Source: Planctomycetota bacterium (lineage in GTDB: Bacteria; Planctomycetota; UBA1135; GCA-002686595). From it: a stretch of DNA of 64,000 nt. A program made the translations under genes and the position numbers. The DNA is taken from contig JANQEJ010000037.1 in NCBI GenBank assembly GCA_028278425.1, positions 97,112 through 161,111 on the forward strand, written 5' to 3'. The notes below the pieces were generated by a model. That model saw only the letters and a program-made list of their open reading frames with translations, made no database searches and had not been told where the DNA came from. This document shows, piece by piece, positions 24,371 to 32,325 of this stretch (position 1 is the first letter of the stretch; the number at the start of each line of letters is the position of its first letter).

Positions 24371-25503
24371 CGCGGCTCCGCCACGACGAGCGCGGCGCTC
24401 CGGGCTCGGTCGAGCGCGAGATAGGCGCCGCGGTTGACGCCGAAGGTCTCGCGCACGGCGAAGCGCTCGCCGACGAGCTCGACGAGCTCGTCCGCGTCGT
24501 ACTCGCGCGCGTGCGCGGGCGAGAGCGGCTCGCGGATCCCGGCGAAGGGGCGCTTCGCGAGCAGCGGCACCTCGAGCACGAGGACCCCGCCGGGCTTCAG
24601 CCAGCGCTGGAGGTGCTCGAGAAACGCGCGGTCGTCCGCGACGTGCTCCATCGTGTGGACCGACGCGATCAGGTCGAACTCGCCGGCGGGGAAGTCGAGC
24701 GCGAGGGCGTCCGCCGCCAGGAACTCCGCGCGCGCGCCGTAGCGCTCGCGCGCCGCCGCCACCGCCTCGGGGCTGACGTCGACGCCGATCGCGCGCCCCT
24801 TTTCCGCCAGGAGCGCCGTTCCCGCGCCGAGCCCGCAGGCGATGTCGAGCGCGCGCCCGCCCCCCTCGCGATCGGCGAGCCGCTCCGCGGCGATGCGGTA
24901 GGGGTGCAGCGGCGTCGCCGCGCCGTCCCAGCGCTCCGGCCAGAGCTCCGCCACGCCGCGGGCGACCGCCTCGAAGGCCGCGCGGTCGTAGGTCGGCACG
25001 CTCTCGAACGTCCGGATCGCGAAGCGCTCGGGCCGGGCCTCGGCGAAACCCCACGGGTTCTGGCGGTTCGCCTCGGGAAGGTCGACGAGCGCGCGCTCCA
25101 GGAAGCGGCGCCGGAACACGTCCGCGCCGAAGCGCACGTCGAAGTCGCGCGGCAGGTTGACGTAGTCGGCGTCGCCCCGCTCGAGCTCCCCGAGCATCGC
25201 CGCGACGAGGTCGACGTCGAGGAAGAACCACCAGACGAGCGCGCGCGCCAGGACGTCGGCGCTGAACGCGTCGGCGCAGTCCAGCAGGCGGCGGCCGACG
25301 TCGCGCTCGGCGCCGAGGAAGAGCTCGACGTCCCAGCGCTCGGCCCACTCCGCGAGCGCGCGGTTCTCCGGCACGTCGGCGGCGGCGAGCGCGACGCGGT
25401 CGAAGAGTCCGCTCGCGCACACCTTCGCGACGGCGTTCCAGCGCTCGAGACCGGGCATCACGTCGGTGTGGTGCATCTGGAACACGCAGAGCCTCCCGCT
25501 CAT
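24367..25503 (-). CDS. nucleotidyltransferase-like / SAM methyltransferase fusion
   Basis: A 378-residue two-part protein. Residues ~1-170 resemble the GT-A-like cytidylyltransferase (SpsF/NeuA) fold, with LCVFQMHHTD at the start, DVLARALVWWFFLDVDLV in the position of the usual substrate loop, and VNLPRDFDVRFGADVF; the assignment is tentative and the normal RxPxK signature is not seen. Residues ~195-378 are a class I methyltransferase (ALDIACGLGAGTALLAEKG, SVHTMEHV). ATG 25503 overlaps the next gene's stop (ATGA) and its own stop overlaps the following TTG. The fusion suggests modification of a nucleotide-activated sugar or related surface building block. Confidence 0.75.
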   Translation of the reverse strand: MSGRLCVFQMHHTDVMPGLERWNAVAKVCASGLFDRVALAAADVPENRALAEWAERWDVELFLGAERDVGRRLLDCADAFSADVLARALVWWFFLDVDLVAAMLGELERGDADYVNLPRDFDVRFGADVFRRRFLERALVDLPEANRQNPWGFAEARPERFAIRTFESVPTYDRAAFEAVARGVAELWPERWDGAATPLHPYRIAAERLADREGGGRALDIACGLGAGTALLAEKGRAIGVDVSPEAVAAARERYGARAEFLAADALALDFPAGEFDLIASVHTMEHVADDRAFLEHLQRWLKPGGVLVLEVPLLAKRPFAGIREPLSPAHAREYDADELVELVGERFAVRETFGVNRGAYLALDRARSAALVVAEPR

Positions 25504-26519
25504 CGCAAGTGCTCCAGGTGATACCCGGTGCGCACCGCGCCGTCGTATTCGAAGTAGAGCGACGCCGGACGGAGCTCGGGCCGCGCGGGCAGCTCGCCCT
25601 CGAGGTGCAGGCTGAGCGTCGCGTCGACGAGGTCGAAGCCCGCGCCCTGCCGCAACAGACCGTCGGCGACGTAGTCGCCCGCGAGGTCGAGGTGCGTCTC
25701 GATCGCGAAGAGCTCGCCGTCGGCGCGCGCGCGCAGCGCGAGAAAGCCGACGCCGGTGCCGAGCTCGCGCACGAAGCGCCGGGCGAGCTCCCACGCGCGC
25801 TCCTCGACCGCGGTGCCGGCGAAGCGCGAGGGAACCGCGAAGCCGAGGCCCTGCGCCTCGGCGCCCGGTTCGAGCCGCACGTGCTCGTCCATGAGCGCCA
25901 CGGGCGCGAGCTCCCCCTCGCGGAACAGCAGCGCGAGCGCCACGTCGTCGCCGGGGACGAATTCCTGCGCCTGCACCACGCCGTCCTCGGACGCGTCGCG
26001 CGCCCGGGCGTAGGCGCCGGGCAGCGCGTCGGCGTCGGGCACCAGGATCACGCCCCGCTTGCCGACGGGCGAGCTCGACGGCTTGAGCACGGCGGGGAAC
26101 GACGTCACCCACACGAGGTCGCCCTCGCCGCGGAGCGGCCGCTGGTCCGGCGTGGGCAGACCCGCGGCCGCGCAGAGACTCGCGAAGCCGGGCTTCGAGA
26201 TCGACCGCCGCGCGCGCTCCGGATCGAGGCCCGGCAGCCCGAGGCCGCGGGCCACGCGCGCGGCGGCCGCGACCGGCGGACCGGAGGACTGCGACACGAC
26301 CGCGCGGACCGCGAAGCGCTCGAGGAACGGCGCGAGCGCGGTGTGAACCGCCAGCGCGTCGTGCGTGCTCGCCGGGACGTGCGCGTCGCACTCCACGAGC
26401 GCCGCGGCGCTCGGATCGCGGTCGACGCCGAGCACGGCGAGGCCGCGGGCCTTCGCGCCGCGGATGAGCGGCAACTGGCTTTCGCCCGCGGCGAAGCTGA
26501 CGACGGCGTCGCGCTTCAC
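25500..26519 (-). CDS. ATP-grasp domain ligase (second)
   Basis: A 339-residue ATP-grasp enzyme distinct from the one at 23096. It has an N-terminal FAAGESQLPLIRGAKARGL region like carbamoyl-phosphate-synthase-type pre-grasp domains, then FPAVLKPSSSPVGKRGV, VVQAQEFVPGDDVALALL and the terminal acidic/Asn-like region ELFAIETHLDLAGDYV. The usual Glu-x-Asn metal motif appears as ETHLD, so the Asn may be replaced. GTG 26519 is the start and overlaps the upstream stop (GTGA). Shared start phrases with the first ATP-grasp protein (VDRDPSA) suggest related recognition of similar substrates. Confidence 0.82.
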   Translation of the reverse strand: MKRDAVVSFAAGESQLPLIRGAKARGLAVLGVDRDPSAAALVECDAHVPASTHDALAVHTALAPFLERFAVRAVVSQSSGPPVAAAARVARGLGLPGLDPERARRSISKPGFASLCAAAGLPTPDQRPLRGEGDLVWVTSFPAVLKPSSSPVGKRGVILVPDADALPGAYARARDASEDGVVQAQEFVPGDDVALALLFREGELAPVALMDEHVRLEPGAEAQGLGFAVPSRFAGTAVEERAWELARRFVRELGTGVGFLALRARADGELFAIETHLDLAGDYVADGLLRQGAGFDLVDATLSLHLEGELPARPELRPASLYFEYDGAVRTGYHLEHLR

Positions 26520-27721
26520 GACTCGTCCTCCCCGTAACAGCGCACGATCTCGACGCCTTCTTCCGCGAGCGGCGCCACCGCGCGGAACATCTCCTCCTGG
26601 TAGGCGCGCGACGACAGCACGACCGCGTCGAGCGCGAGCTCCGCCGCCGCCGAGGGCGCGTGGACCGGCCAGCCCAGGAACTCGCCGCCCTGTTTGCGCG
26701 CGTCGCCGTCGAGCACGCACGCGACCGCTTCGCCCAAGTCGACGAGCTCGAGCAGGAAGCGTGTGTGCACGCCGGCGCCGTAGATCGCGACGCGCTTCCC
26801 CGCGCTCCGCCAGGCGGCGGCCCGCGGGCCCAGGCGCTCGCGCAGGCCGCGCTCGAGCTCCGAGCGCTCCGCCCGATACGACGCGAGCGCGGCGATCAGC
26901 TCGTCGCGGTCGTCGAACCGGTCGCCGGGCCGCACCGCGTCGACGCCGACGTGGCGGAAGCAGGCGCGCAGGGCGGGGAACGCGTCGTCGCGCTCGACGA
27001 ACAACGGTTCGAACCCGCAGCCGAGCATCAGCCGCACCAGCGTCCCGCGCGTGAAGTGGGAGAGGTGCTCGAAGGAGTAGAACTCCGACACCTGGGCCTG
27101 GGGCCGCGCGGAGTCGGGAACCTCGACGAAGCAGAGCCCGCCGCGCTTCAGGAGCCGCGCGAGGTCTTCGGCGCTCGCCCGCGGATCGCCGGCGTGCTCG
27201 AGCACGCTGATGCACGCGACCGCGTCAAAGGACGCCGGCGCGAGCGACGTCCGCTCGAGCGCCTCCGCGACCACCTCGAGCCCGCGCGCGCGCGCCGCCT
27301 CCGACGCGTCCGGCGACGGCTCCAGGCCCAGGCACCGCCACCTGTCCAGCTCGAGCGCCGCCAGAAGATCGCCGCGCCCGCAACCCACGTCGAGGAGGAC
27401 GCCGCCGGCGCGGCCCTCCGCCTCGATCCAGCGGCCGAGGAACCGCGCGCGCCGCTCGGTGAGGGCGCCGTGGCGGCTGCCCTCGCCCGATTCGCGGAAC
27501 ACGGCCCCCGACGCGTGCCGGGACTCGCGGTAGTACCGCGCCATCGCCTCCGGCGTCGGCCGCGGGTTGGCGTAGAGGAACCCGCAGCCCGGGCAGAGCA
27601 CGAGGCGCACCTCGAGGCGCCCGAGGCAGGAGCCGGTCTCGTGCTCTCGGCGGTAGGCGGGCTCGGCGCGGTCGCCGCCACAAACCGCGCAGCTCACGTG
27701 GATCGAAGGGGCGGTAGTCAA
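26516..27721 (-). CDS. zinc-ribbon C-methyltransferase-like protein
   Basis: About 401 residues, with the architecture of sugar C-methyltransferases (Methyltransf_13 / Methyltransf_11 / Methyltransf_14). An N-terminal zinc-binding pattern CAVCGG ... LCPGCGFLYANPRP is followed by the SAM site LLDVGCGRGDLL and ISVLEHAGDP, then a C-terminal domain with VAIYGAGVHTRFLLEL. Related enzymes methylate dTDP-sugars in antibiotic and surface-polysaccharide pathways. The long track start (27847) is rejected; TTG 27721 is proposed because TACGCT lies 10 nt before it and the zinc motif starts 12 codons later. It is the first gene of the four-gene operon. Confidence 0.82.
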   Translation of the reverse strand: MTTAPSIHVSCAVCGGDRAEPAYRREHETGSCLGRLEVRLVLCPGCGFLYANPRPTPEAMARYYRESRHASGAVFRESGEGSRHGALTERRARFLGRWIEAEGRAGGVLLDVGCGRGDLLAALELDRWRCLGLEPSPDASEAARARGLEVVAEALERTSLAPASFDAVACISVLEHAGDPRASAEDLARLLKRGGLCFVEVPDSARPQAQVSEFYSFEHLSHFTRGTLVRLMLGCGFEPLFVERDDAFPALRACFRHVGVDAVRPGDRFDDRDELIAALASYRAERSELERGLRERLGPRAAAWRSAGKRVAIYGAGVHTRFLLELVDLGEAVACVLDGDARKQGGEFLGWPVHAPSAAAELALDAVVLSSRAYQEEMFRAVAPLAEEGVEIVRCYGEDES

Positions 27722-27731
27722 ACGGAGCCGT

Positions 27732-27737
27732 AGCGTA
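27732..27737 (-). promoter_or_regulatory. -10-like TACGCT before methyltransferase/ATP-grasp operon
   Basis: TACGCT on the minus strand ends 10 nt before TTG 27721. It is the only promoter-like element seen for the four overlapping genes that follow. Confidence 0.4.
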
Positions 27738-27812
27738 CGGAAAAAGCTTTCGGTCCCCAGCCTCGGCGGCGGGAAGGCGGGCATTCTTGCCGGAGGCCCA
27801 GAGGGAGCCGGG

Positions 27813-27935
27813 TAGGTTTCGGTGTTCACTCCGAGCAGACGGCGCACCGGGCCCCTCTTGGGCCAGCGCTCAGGCCGGTGCGCCCGTCCGCACGCAGGCC
27901 CCGGGCTCCTTCAGGGTCCGGGGCCGTTTGCGTTT
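27813..27935 (+). ncRNA. candidate structured small RNA with terminator
   Basis: No ORF explains this stretch. A TAGGTT hexamer (27813-27818) could be a -10 element. Then follow a long stem GACGGCGCACCGG (27838-27850) pairing with CCGGTGCGCCcGTC (27875-27888, one bulged C), an inner GCCC-ctctt-GGGC hairpin, and a terminator-like GGCCCCGG / CCGGGGCC hairpin (27897-27925) followed by gtttgcgttt. I do not recognise the RNA: the conserved loops of SRP RNA and the tmRNA ends are not seen. It could also be a long leader of the ChaN-like gene. Confidence 0.4.
27897..27925 (+). terminator. intrinsic terminator-like hairpin
   Basis: An 8-bp perfect stem GGCCCCGG / CCGGGGCC with a 13-nt loop, followed by gtttgcgttt on the plus strand. 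No plus-strand protein gene ends here, which is why an RNA gene is proposed. The sequence is related to the terminator at 42130. Confidence 0.55.
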
Positions 27936-27949
27936 CCTGAGGGCGCGGC

Positions 27950-27955
27950 TAGCGT
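27950..27955 (+). promoter_or_regulatory. -10-like TAGCGT before ChaN-like gene
   Basis: TAGCGT ends 6 nt before ATG 27962, compatible with a leaderless or nearly leaderless transcript. Confidence 0.4.
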
Positions 27956-27961
27956 AGGCGG

Positions 27962-28918
27962 ATGCTCGCCCTTCGCGCCGTTCCGCTCCTCGCCGCGACC
28001 CTGGCCGCCTGCCGCACCGTCGACGCCCCCGTAGGCGACGGGACCGGCGGACCGGCGCCGCCCGCGGCCTCGCGTCCCGCCACCGGGACCGACCACCTGA
28101 TCTTCGACAGCGAGACGGGCGCCCCGGTGACCCTGGAGGAGGTGGCGGACGCCCTCTCCGACTACGACGTCGTCTTTCTGGGCGAGCTGCACGACAACGA
28201 CGTCGGACACCGGCTGCAGGCGGAGCTCGCCACGGCCCTCCACCGCCGGCGCGGTAACGTCGTGCTCTCCTTCGAGATGTTCGAGCGCGACGTGCAGGCG
28301 GAGCTCGACCGTTACCTCGCGGGCGCGATCGACGAGGAGGAGTTCCTCGCCGGCTCGCGGCCCTGGTCCAACTACGCCGAGCACTACCGTCCGGGCATCG
28401 AGCTCGCCCGCCGCGAGGGCCTGCCCGTGATCGCGGCGAACGTCCCGCGGCCGCTGGCGGCGCGCGTCGTGCGGGAGGGCGTCAAGCCGGTGCTCCGCGC
28501 GCCGTTCGCGCCCCGCTTCGTGCACGCCCGGCCGGAGGGCGAGTACTACCGGCGCTTCGTCGGGGTGATGTCCGGGCACGGGGGCGTGGAGGGCGTGGAG
28601 GTGGGCAACGTCTACGCCGCGCAGTGCATCAAGGACGACGCCATGGCGGAGTCGATCGCCGACGCGCTCGGCAATGCCCGGGGCGAGACGCCGCTCGTGA
28701 TCCACTGGTGCGGGCGCTTCCATTCCGACTACGGGCTCGGGACCGTCGAGCGGCTCAAGCTGCGCCGGGCCGGGCTGCGCTGCGCGGTGATCACCATGCA
28801 GCCGAGGGTCGACCTCGACGCGCCGCTGGGCGACGACGAGCGTGCCGCCGGACGGTTCGTGATGCGCGTCCCCGTCCAGGAACAAGCCTTACGTCCGGGC
28901 GGCGCGGAGGATTGCTAG
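27962..28918 (+). CDS. ChaN-family (haem-binding uptake, DUF399) lipoprotein
   Basis: A 318-residue predicted lipoprotein. The signal has a lipobox ending TLAAC (Cys17). The body matches the ChaN/DUF399 family: DYDVVFLGELHDNDVGHRLQ, VVLSFEMFERD, PWSNYAEHYRPGIELARREG and HWCGRFHSDYGLGT. ChaN-like proteins bind haem and are linked to iron uptake; some may be hydrolases, since the GELHD...H pattern resembles metal ligands. The start ATG has TAGCGT 6 nt upstream. The stop codon TAG forms the start of the next gene's TAGGAT hexamer, so the two genes abut with separate promoters. Confidence 0.85.
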   Translation: MLALRAVPLLAATLAACRTVDAPVGDGTGGPAPPAASRPATGTDHLIFDSETGAPVTLEEVADALSDYDVVFLGELHDNDVGHRLQAELATALHRRRGNVVLSFEMFERDVQAELDRYLAGAIDEEEFLAGSRPWSNYAEHYRPGIELARREGLPVIAANVPRPLAARVVREGVKPVLRAPFAPRFVHARPEGEYYRRFVGVMSGHGGVEGVEVGNVYAAQCIKDDAMAESIADALGNARGETPLVIHWCGRFHSDYGLGTVERLKLRRAGLRCAVITMQPRVDLDAPLGDDERAAGRFVMRVPVQEQALRPGGAEDC

Positions 28919-28921
28919 GAT
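28916..28921 (+). promoter_or_regulatory. -10-like TAGGAT before PQQ-propeller gene
   Basis: TAGGAT ends 7 nt before ATG 28929. Its first three bases are the stop codon of the ChaN-like gene. Confidence 0.45.
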
Positions 28922-28928
28922 CGCGGCC

Positions 28929-30281
28929 ATGAAGCCGCTCCTACCGTTCGCCGTTCTCCTCGCCCTCCCGCTCGCGACCGCGGCCCAGGACTGGCCGAAC
29001 TGGCGCGGCCCGAACTTCGACGGGTCCACGACGGCCGCGGGCCTGCCGGTGAAGCTCGCCAAGGACGAGCACGTCGTGTGGCGGGTGGACCTGCCCGGCC
29101 CCGGCGCGAGCACGCCGGTCGTCCTCGGCGACCGGGTGTTCCTCTCCTCGGTCGACTCGAAGGAACAGAAGCTCGTCGCGCTCTGCCTGGACCGCGCGAG
29201 CGGCAAGGTCCTCTGGCGCCACGACGCCGGCAGCGGTTATCGCCCCGCCGGCAAGGTGATGAGCGCGATCCAGCGCGACCAGCGCAGCACGTACGTCGCG
29301 CCTTCCCCCGCCACGGACGGCGAGACCGTGCTCTTCTTCTTCGGGAACGGCGATCTCTCCGCCTTCGACCTCGACGGCACGGAGCTCTGGTCGCGCAACC
29401 TGCAGAAGGACTACGGCGACTTCGCGTTCCAGTGGACGTTCTCGGCGAGCCCGACGCTCTGGGAGGGACGCGTCTTCCTTCCCATCCTCCAGCGCGACCA
29501 GCCGGCGAACGGCGCCGGCAAAGAGGGCGCGGAGTCCTTCCTGCTCGCGCTCGACGCGCAGACGGGCAAGGAGATCTACCGCCACGTCCGTCCCAGCGAC
29601 GCGGTGATGGAGTCGCTCGAGTCCTACGCGACCGCGATCCCGCGCGAGGCGAACGGCCGCAAGGAGCTCCTCGTCGTCGGCGGCGACGTGATCACGGGCC
29701 ACGCCCCCGACACGGGCAAGGAGCTCTGGCGCTGGGGCACGTGGAACGAGGGCCACCGCGAGATGTGGTGGCGCATCGTCCCCTCCGCCGTGGTCGGCGG
29801 CGACGTGGCGCTCGTCTGCGCGCCGAAGCGCGCGCCGGTCTACGCGGTCAAGCTCGACGGCGAGGGCGACCTCGGCGACAGGGGCCTCGTGTGGCGGAGC
29901 GAGGGCAAGCGCAACCCGGTGTCGAGCGACGTGCCGACGCCGCTCTACTATCAAGACAAGTTCTTCGTCCTGAGCGACGTGCGCGGCGCGCTCTCGCGCG
30001 TCGACCCGAAGACCGGCGCGGTCGAGTGGACGACCGACATGCCCGGCCGCTCCCCCTGGCGCGCGTCGCCGACGGGCGCGGACGGAAAGGTGTGGTGCAT
30101 CAACCACGAGGGGCGCCTCGTCGTCGTCGACGCGAAGAGCGGCGCGATCCTGCACGAGGCGGAGCTCGGCGAGGAGGACGCCGACCACATCCGCTCGACC
30201 GTCGTGGTCGCGCACAACCGGATCTTCGTGCGCACGAACGCGTCCCTTTACTGCTTCGGCCGCGAAGACACGGAACGGTGA
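28929..30281 (+). CDS. secreted PQQ-binding-like beta-propeller protein
   Basis: A 450-residue exported protein with a signal peptide (LLPFAVLLALPLATAAQ) and the start QDWPNWRGPNFDG, typical of planctomycete PQQ-like/BamB-like propellers. Propeller blades show the repeats LVALCLDRASGKVLWRH, LSAFDLDGTELWSRN, LLALDAQTGKEIYRH, ITGHAPDTGKELWRWG and VVVDAKSGAIL. Free-standing members of this family have mostly unknown function; the fold often acts as a scaffold or quinone-dependent dehydrogenase. No catalytic residues for PQQ dehydrogenases are evident. The stop overlaps the start of the next gene (GTGA). Confidence 0.88.
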   Translation: MKPLLPFAVLLALPLATAAQDWPNWRGPNFDGSTTAAGLPVKLAKDEHVVWRVDLPGPGASTPVVLGDRVFLSSVDSKEQKLVALCLDRASGKVLWRHDAGSGYRPAGKVMSAIQRDQRSTYVAPSPATDGETVLFFFGNGDLSAFDLDGTELWSRNLQKDYGDFAFQWTFSASPTLWEGRVFLPILQRDQPANGAGKEGAESFLLALDAQTGKEIYRHVRPSDAVMESLESYATAIPREANGRKELLVVGGDVITGHAPDTGKELWRWGTWNEGHREMWWRIVPSAVVGGDVALVCAPKRAPVYAVKLDGEGDLGDRGLVWRSEGKRNPVSSDVPTPLYYQDKFFVLSDVRGALSRVDPKTGAVEWTTDMPGRSPWRASPTGADGKVWCINHEGRLVVVDAKSGAILHEAELGEEDADHIRSTVVVAHNRIFVRTNASLYCFGREDTER

Positions 30282-30850
30282 CCGACCGGATCCTCGAGCT
30301 CGTGCTGGACGAGGGCAAGTGGCTGACGACCGCCATGCTCCTCTCCGGCGCGACCGTCGTGGCCCTCGCGCGCCCGCGACGCAAGCGGGGACGGCCGCTT
30401 CGCCGCGATCTCCTCTGGGCGATGAACCAGTTCTACGCCGGCATGATCGGCATCATGGCCTTCGGCCACCTGTTGGCCGTCACGGTCAAGGCAATCCAGG
30501 GGAATCTCGCCGGCTCGCCCTGGCTCCTCTATCCCATGGGCGTCGCGCTGGCCGTCCCCTCCTGGTGGCTGGCACTGCGCGTGGGACGCTTCGTCGACGA
30601 CGAGGAGCGCTGGCGCAAGCGCATGGTCGCGCTCAACGCCTGCCTCGGGATCGCGCTGCTCGCCCTCGGACTTCACAACTTCCCGCTCGCCGTGCCGGCC
30701 GCCCTGAACATCGCGTACCAGTTTCACTCCCGGCGGGCCGTGGGCTGGACGATCGTGACCGCCAACGTGGCCACGAACCTCGCCCTATTCGTGGGATCGT
30801 TGGTCTTCCTCGCAAGCGACCGGAGCTTCGAGGACTTCCAGGCGATGTAG
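30278..30850 (+). CDS. membrane protein, unknown function
   Basis: A 190-residue integral membrane protein with about five transmembrane segments (e.g. MIGIMAFGHLLAVTVKAI, WLLYPMGVALAVPSWWLAL, LNACLGIALLALGLHNFPLA, VTANVATNLALFVGSLVFLA). It is hidden inside a longer track ORF; GTG 30278 overlaps the propeller stop as GTGA and gives a protein that begins TDRILELVLDEGKWL. No family is recognised. Translational coupling to the secreted propeller suggests they function together, but the nature of the link is unknown. Confidence 0.7.
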   Translation: MTDRILELVLDEGKWLTTAMLLSGATVVALARPRRKRGRPLRRDLLWAMNQFYAGMIGIMAFGHLLAVTVKAIQGNLAGSPWLLYPMGVALAVPSWWLALRVGRFVDDEERWRKRMVALNACLGIALLALGLHNFPLAVPAALNIAYQFHSRRAVGWTIVTANVATNLALFVGSLVFLASDRSFEDFQAM

Positions 30851-30916
30851 GTCCGCGGACGGGCCGAGGGCTCCGCGGTGGCTTCCGCCCGGGCGTTCAG
30901 GCACCCTGGACTTCGC

Positions 30917-32320
30917 GTGAAACCGCGAGCTTGCTGGATCGGGACCGCCGCGCTGGCGCTCTTCCCGGGTTGCCGCTCCGACCCGCCGGTGGACCTCGCC
31001 GCGGTCTACCAGCGGGCGGCGGAGGACCACCAGGCGCAGCGCAACCCGGTCGTGCTGATCCCCGGGCTGCTCGGGTCGCGGCTCGAGGAGGACGGCCGCG
31101 TGGTCTGGGGCGCGTTCTCGAACGTGTACGCCGACCCGTCCGAGCCCGACGGAGCGCGCGCGGTCGCCCTGCCGATGCGCGCCGGCGCGCGGCTCGCGGA
31201 GCTCGCCGACGGCGTCGTCCCCACCGGGGCGCTGTCGACGCTCACCCTCTCGGTGTTCGGCGTGCCGTACGGCGTCACCGCCTACCGCGGGTTGCTCGTG
31301 GCGCTCGGCGTCGGCGGCTATCGCGACGAGGAGCTCGGCCTGGCGGGCGCCATCGACTACGGCGAGGGGCACTACACGTGCTTCCAGTTCGCGTACGACT
31401 GGCGGCGCAGCATCGACGAGAACGCGGTGCTCCTGCACGAGTTCCTCGCGGAGCGGCGCGAGTACGTGCGCGCGGAGACGAAAAGCCGCTTCGGCCGCGA
31501 CGACGAGGTGAAGTTCGATCTCGTCGCGCACTCGATGGGCGGCCTCGTGGCGCGCTACTACCTGCGCTACGGCGGCAAGCCGCTGCCCGAGGACGGTCCG
31601 GTGCCGGAGCCGGACTGGAGCGGCGCGGAACTCGTCGAGCGCGCGATCCTCGTCGGCCCGCCGAACGCGGGCGCGATCGAGGCGTTCCTCGCGCTGGCGG
31701 AGGGTTGGAAGCCCGGGCCGTTCCTGCCGCGTTATCCGCCCGCCGTCCTCGCCACGATGCCCGCGCTGTATCAGCTCCTGCCCCGCGGGCGGCACGGCGC
31801 GATCCGCGTCGGCGGCGAGCGCGTCGAGGACCTCTTCGATCCGGAGCTCTGGGAGCGCAACCGCTGGGCCTTCTATGCGGACGGGCAGGACGAGGTCCTG
31901 GCGACGCTCCTGCCGAACGTGCAAGACGCGGAGCGCACCGCCGTGGCCCGCGAGCACCTCGAGCGGTCGCTCGCCAAGGCGCGACGCGTTCAGCGGGCGC
32001 TCGACGCGCCGAGCACGCCCCCGCCGGGCGTCGAGCTGATGCTCGCGGCCGGCGACTCGGTGGACACGGCGAGCGCGGTCGAGATCGATCCGGACACCGG
32101 ACGCGCGGCGGTGGTCGAACGCGCCGCGGGCGACGGCACGGTGACCCGCGCGAGCGCGCTGCTCGACGAACGCGTCGGAGGCGCGTGGACGTCGCGGCTC
32201 GTCTCGCCGGTTCGATGGTCGCGCGTCATGTTCTTCTTCCGCGACCACGTCGACCTGACGCGCGACCCGGCGTTCCTCGACAACCTGCTCTACGTCCTGC
32301 TGGAAGAGCCGCGGCCGTAG
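30917..32320 (+). CDS. LCAT/PGAP1-like lipase lipoprotein (alpha/beta hydrolase)
   Basis: A 467-residue predicted lipoprotein with lipobox LALFPGC. It matches the lecithin:cholesterol acyltransferase-like / PGAP1-like lipases: oxyanion region NPVVLIPGLLGSRLE, FAYDWRRSIDENAVLLHEFL, nucleophile elbow VAHSMGGLVARYY, VGPPNAGAIEAFLALA and GDGTVTRASALLDER, which is typical before the catalytic His. The family acts on phospholipids or acyl glycerols, here probably at the cell envelope. GTG 30917 gives a compact lipoprotein signal; the track start at 30878 adds 13 residues. It converges with the SGNH gene at 32326. Confidence 0.87.
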   Translation: MKPRACWIGTAALALFPGCRSDPPVDLAAVYQRAAEDHQAQRNPVVLIPGLLGSRLEEDGRVVWGAFSNVYADPSEPDGARAVALPMRAGARLAELADGVVPTGALSTLTLSVFGVPYGVTAYRGLLVALGVGGYRDEELGLAGAIDYGEGHYTCFQFAYDWRRSIDENAVLLHEFLAERREYVRAETKSRFGRDDEVKFDLVAHSMGGLVARYYLRYGGKPLPEDGPVPEPDWSGAELVERAILVGPPNAGAIEAFLALAEGWKPGPFLPRYPPAVLATMPALYQLLPRGRHGAIRVGGERVEDLFDPELWERNRWAFYADGQDEVLATLLPNVQDAERTAVAREHLERSLAKARRVQRALDAPSTPPPGVELMLAAGDSVDTASAVEIDPDTGRAAVVERAAGDGTVTRASALLDERVGGAWTSRLVSPVRWSRVMFFFRDHVDLTRDPAFLDNLLYVLLEEPRP

Positions 32321-32325
32321 GAGAC

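Noticed and set aside
24367-26391. 674-aa and 571-aa extended track ORFs in the ATP-grasp operon
   Set aside because: The extensions overlap upstream genes in other frames and are Arg-rich. The 4-nt overlap starts give complete domains.
27838-27888. Possible tRNA or SRP RNA
   Set aside because: There is no cloverleaf, no T-loop sequence, and the conserved SRP GGAA/GCAGC loops are absent.
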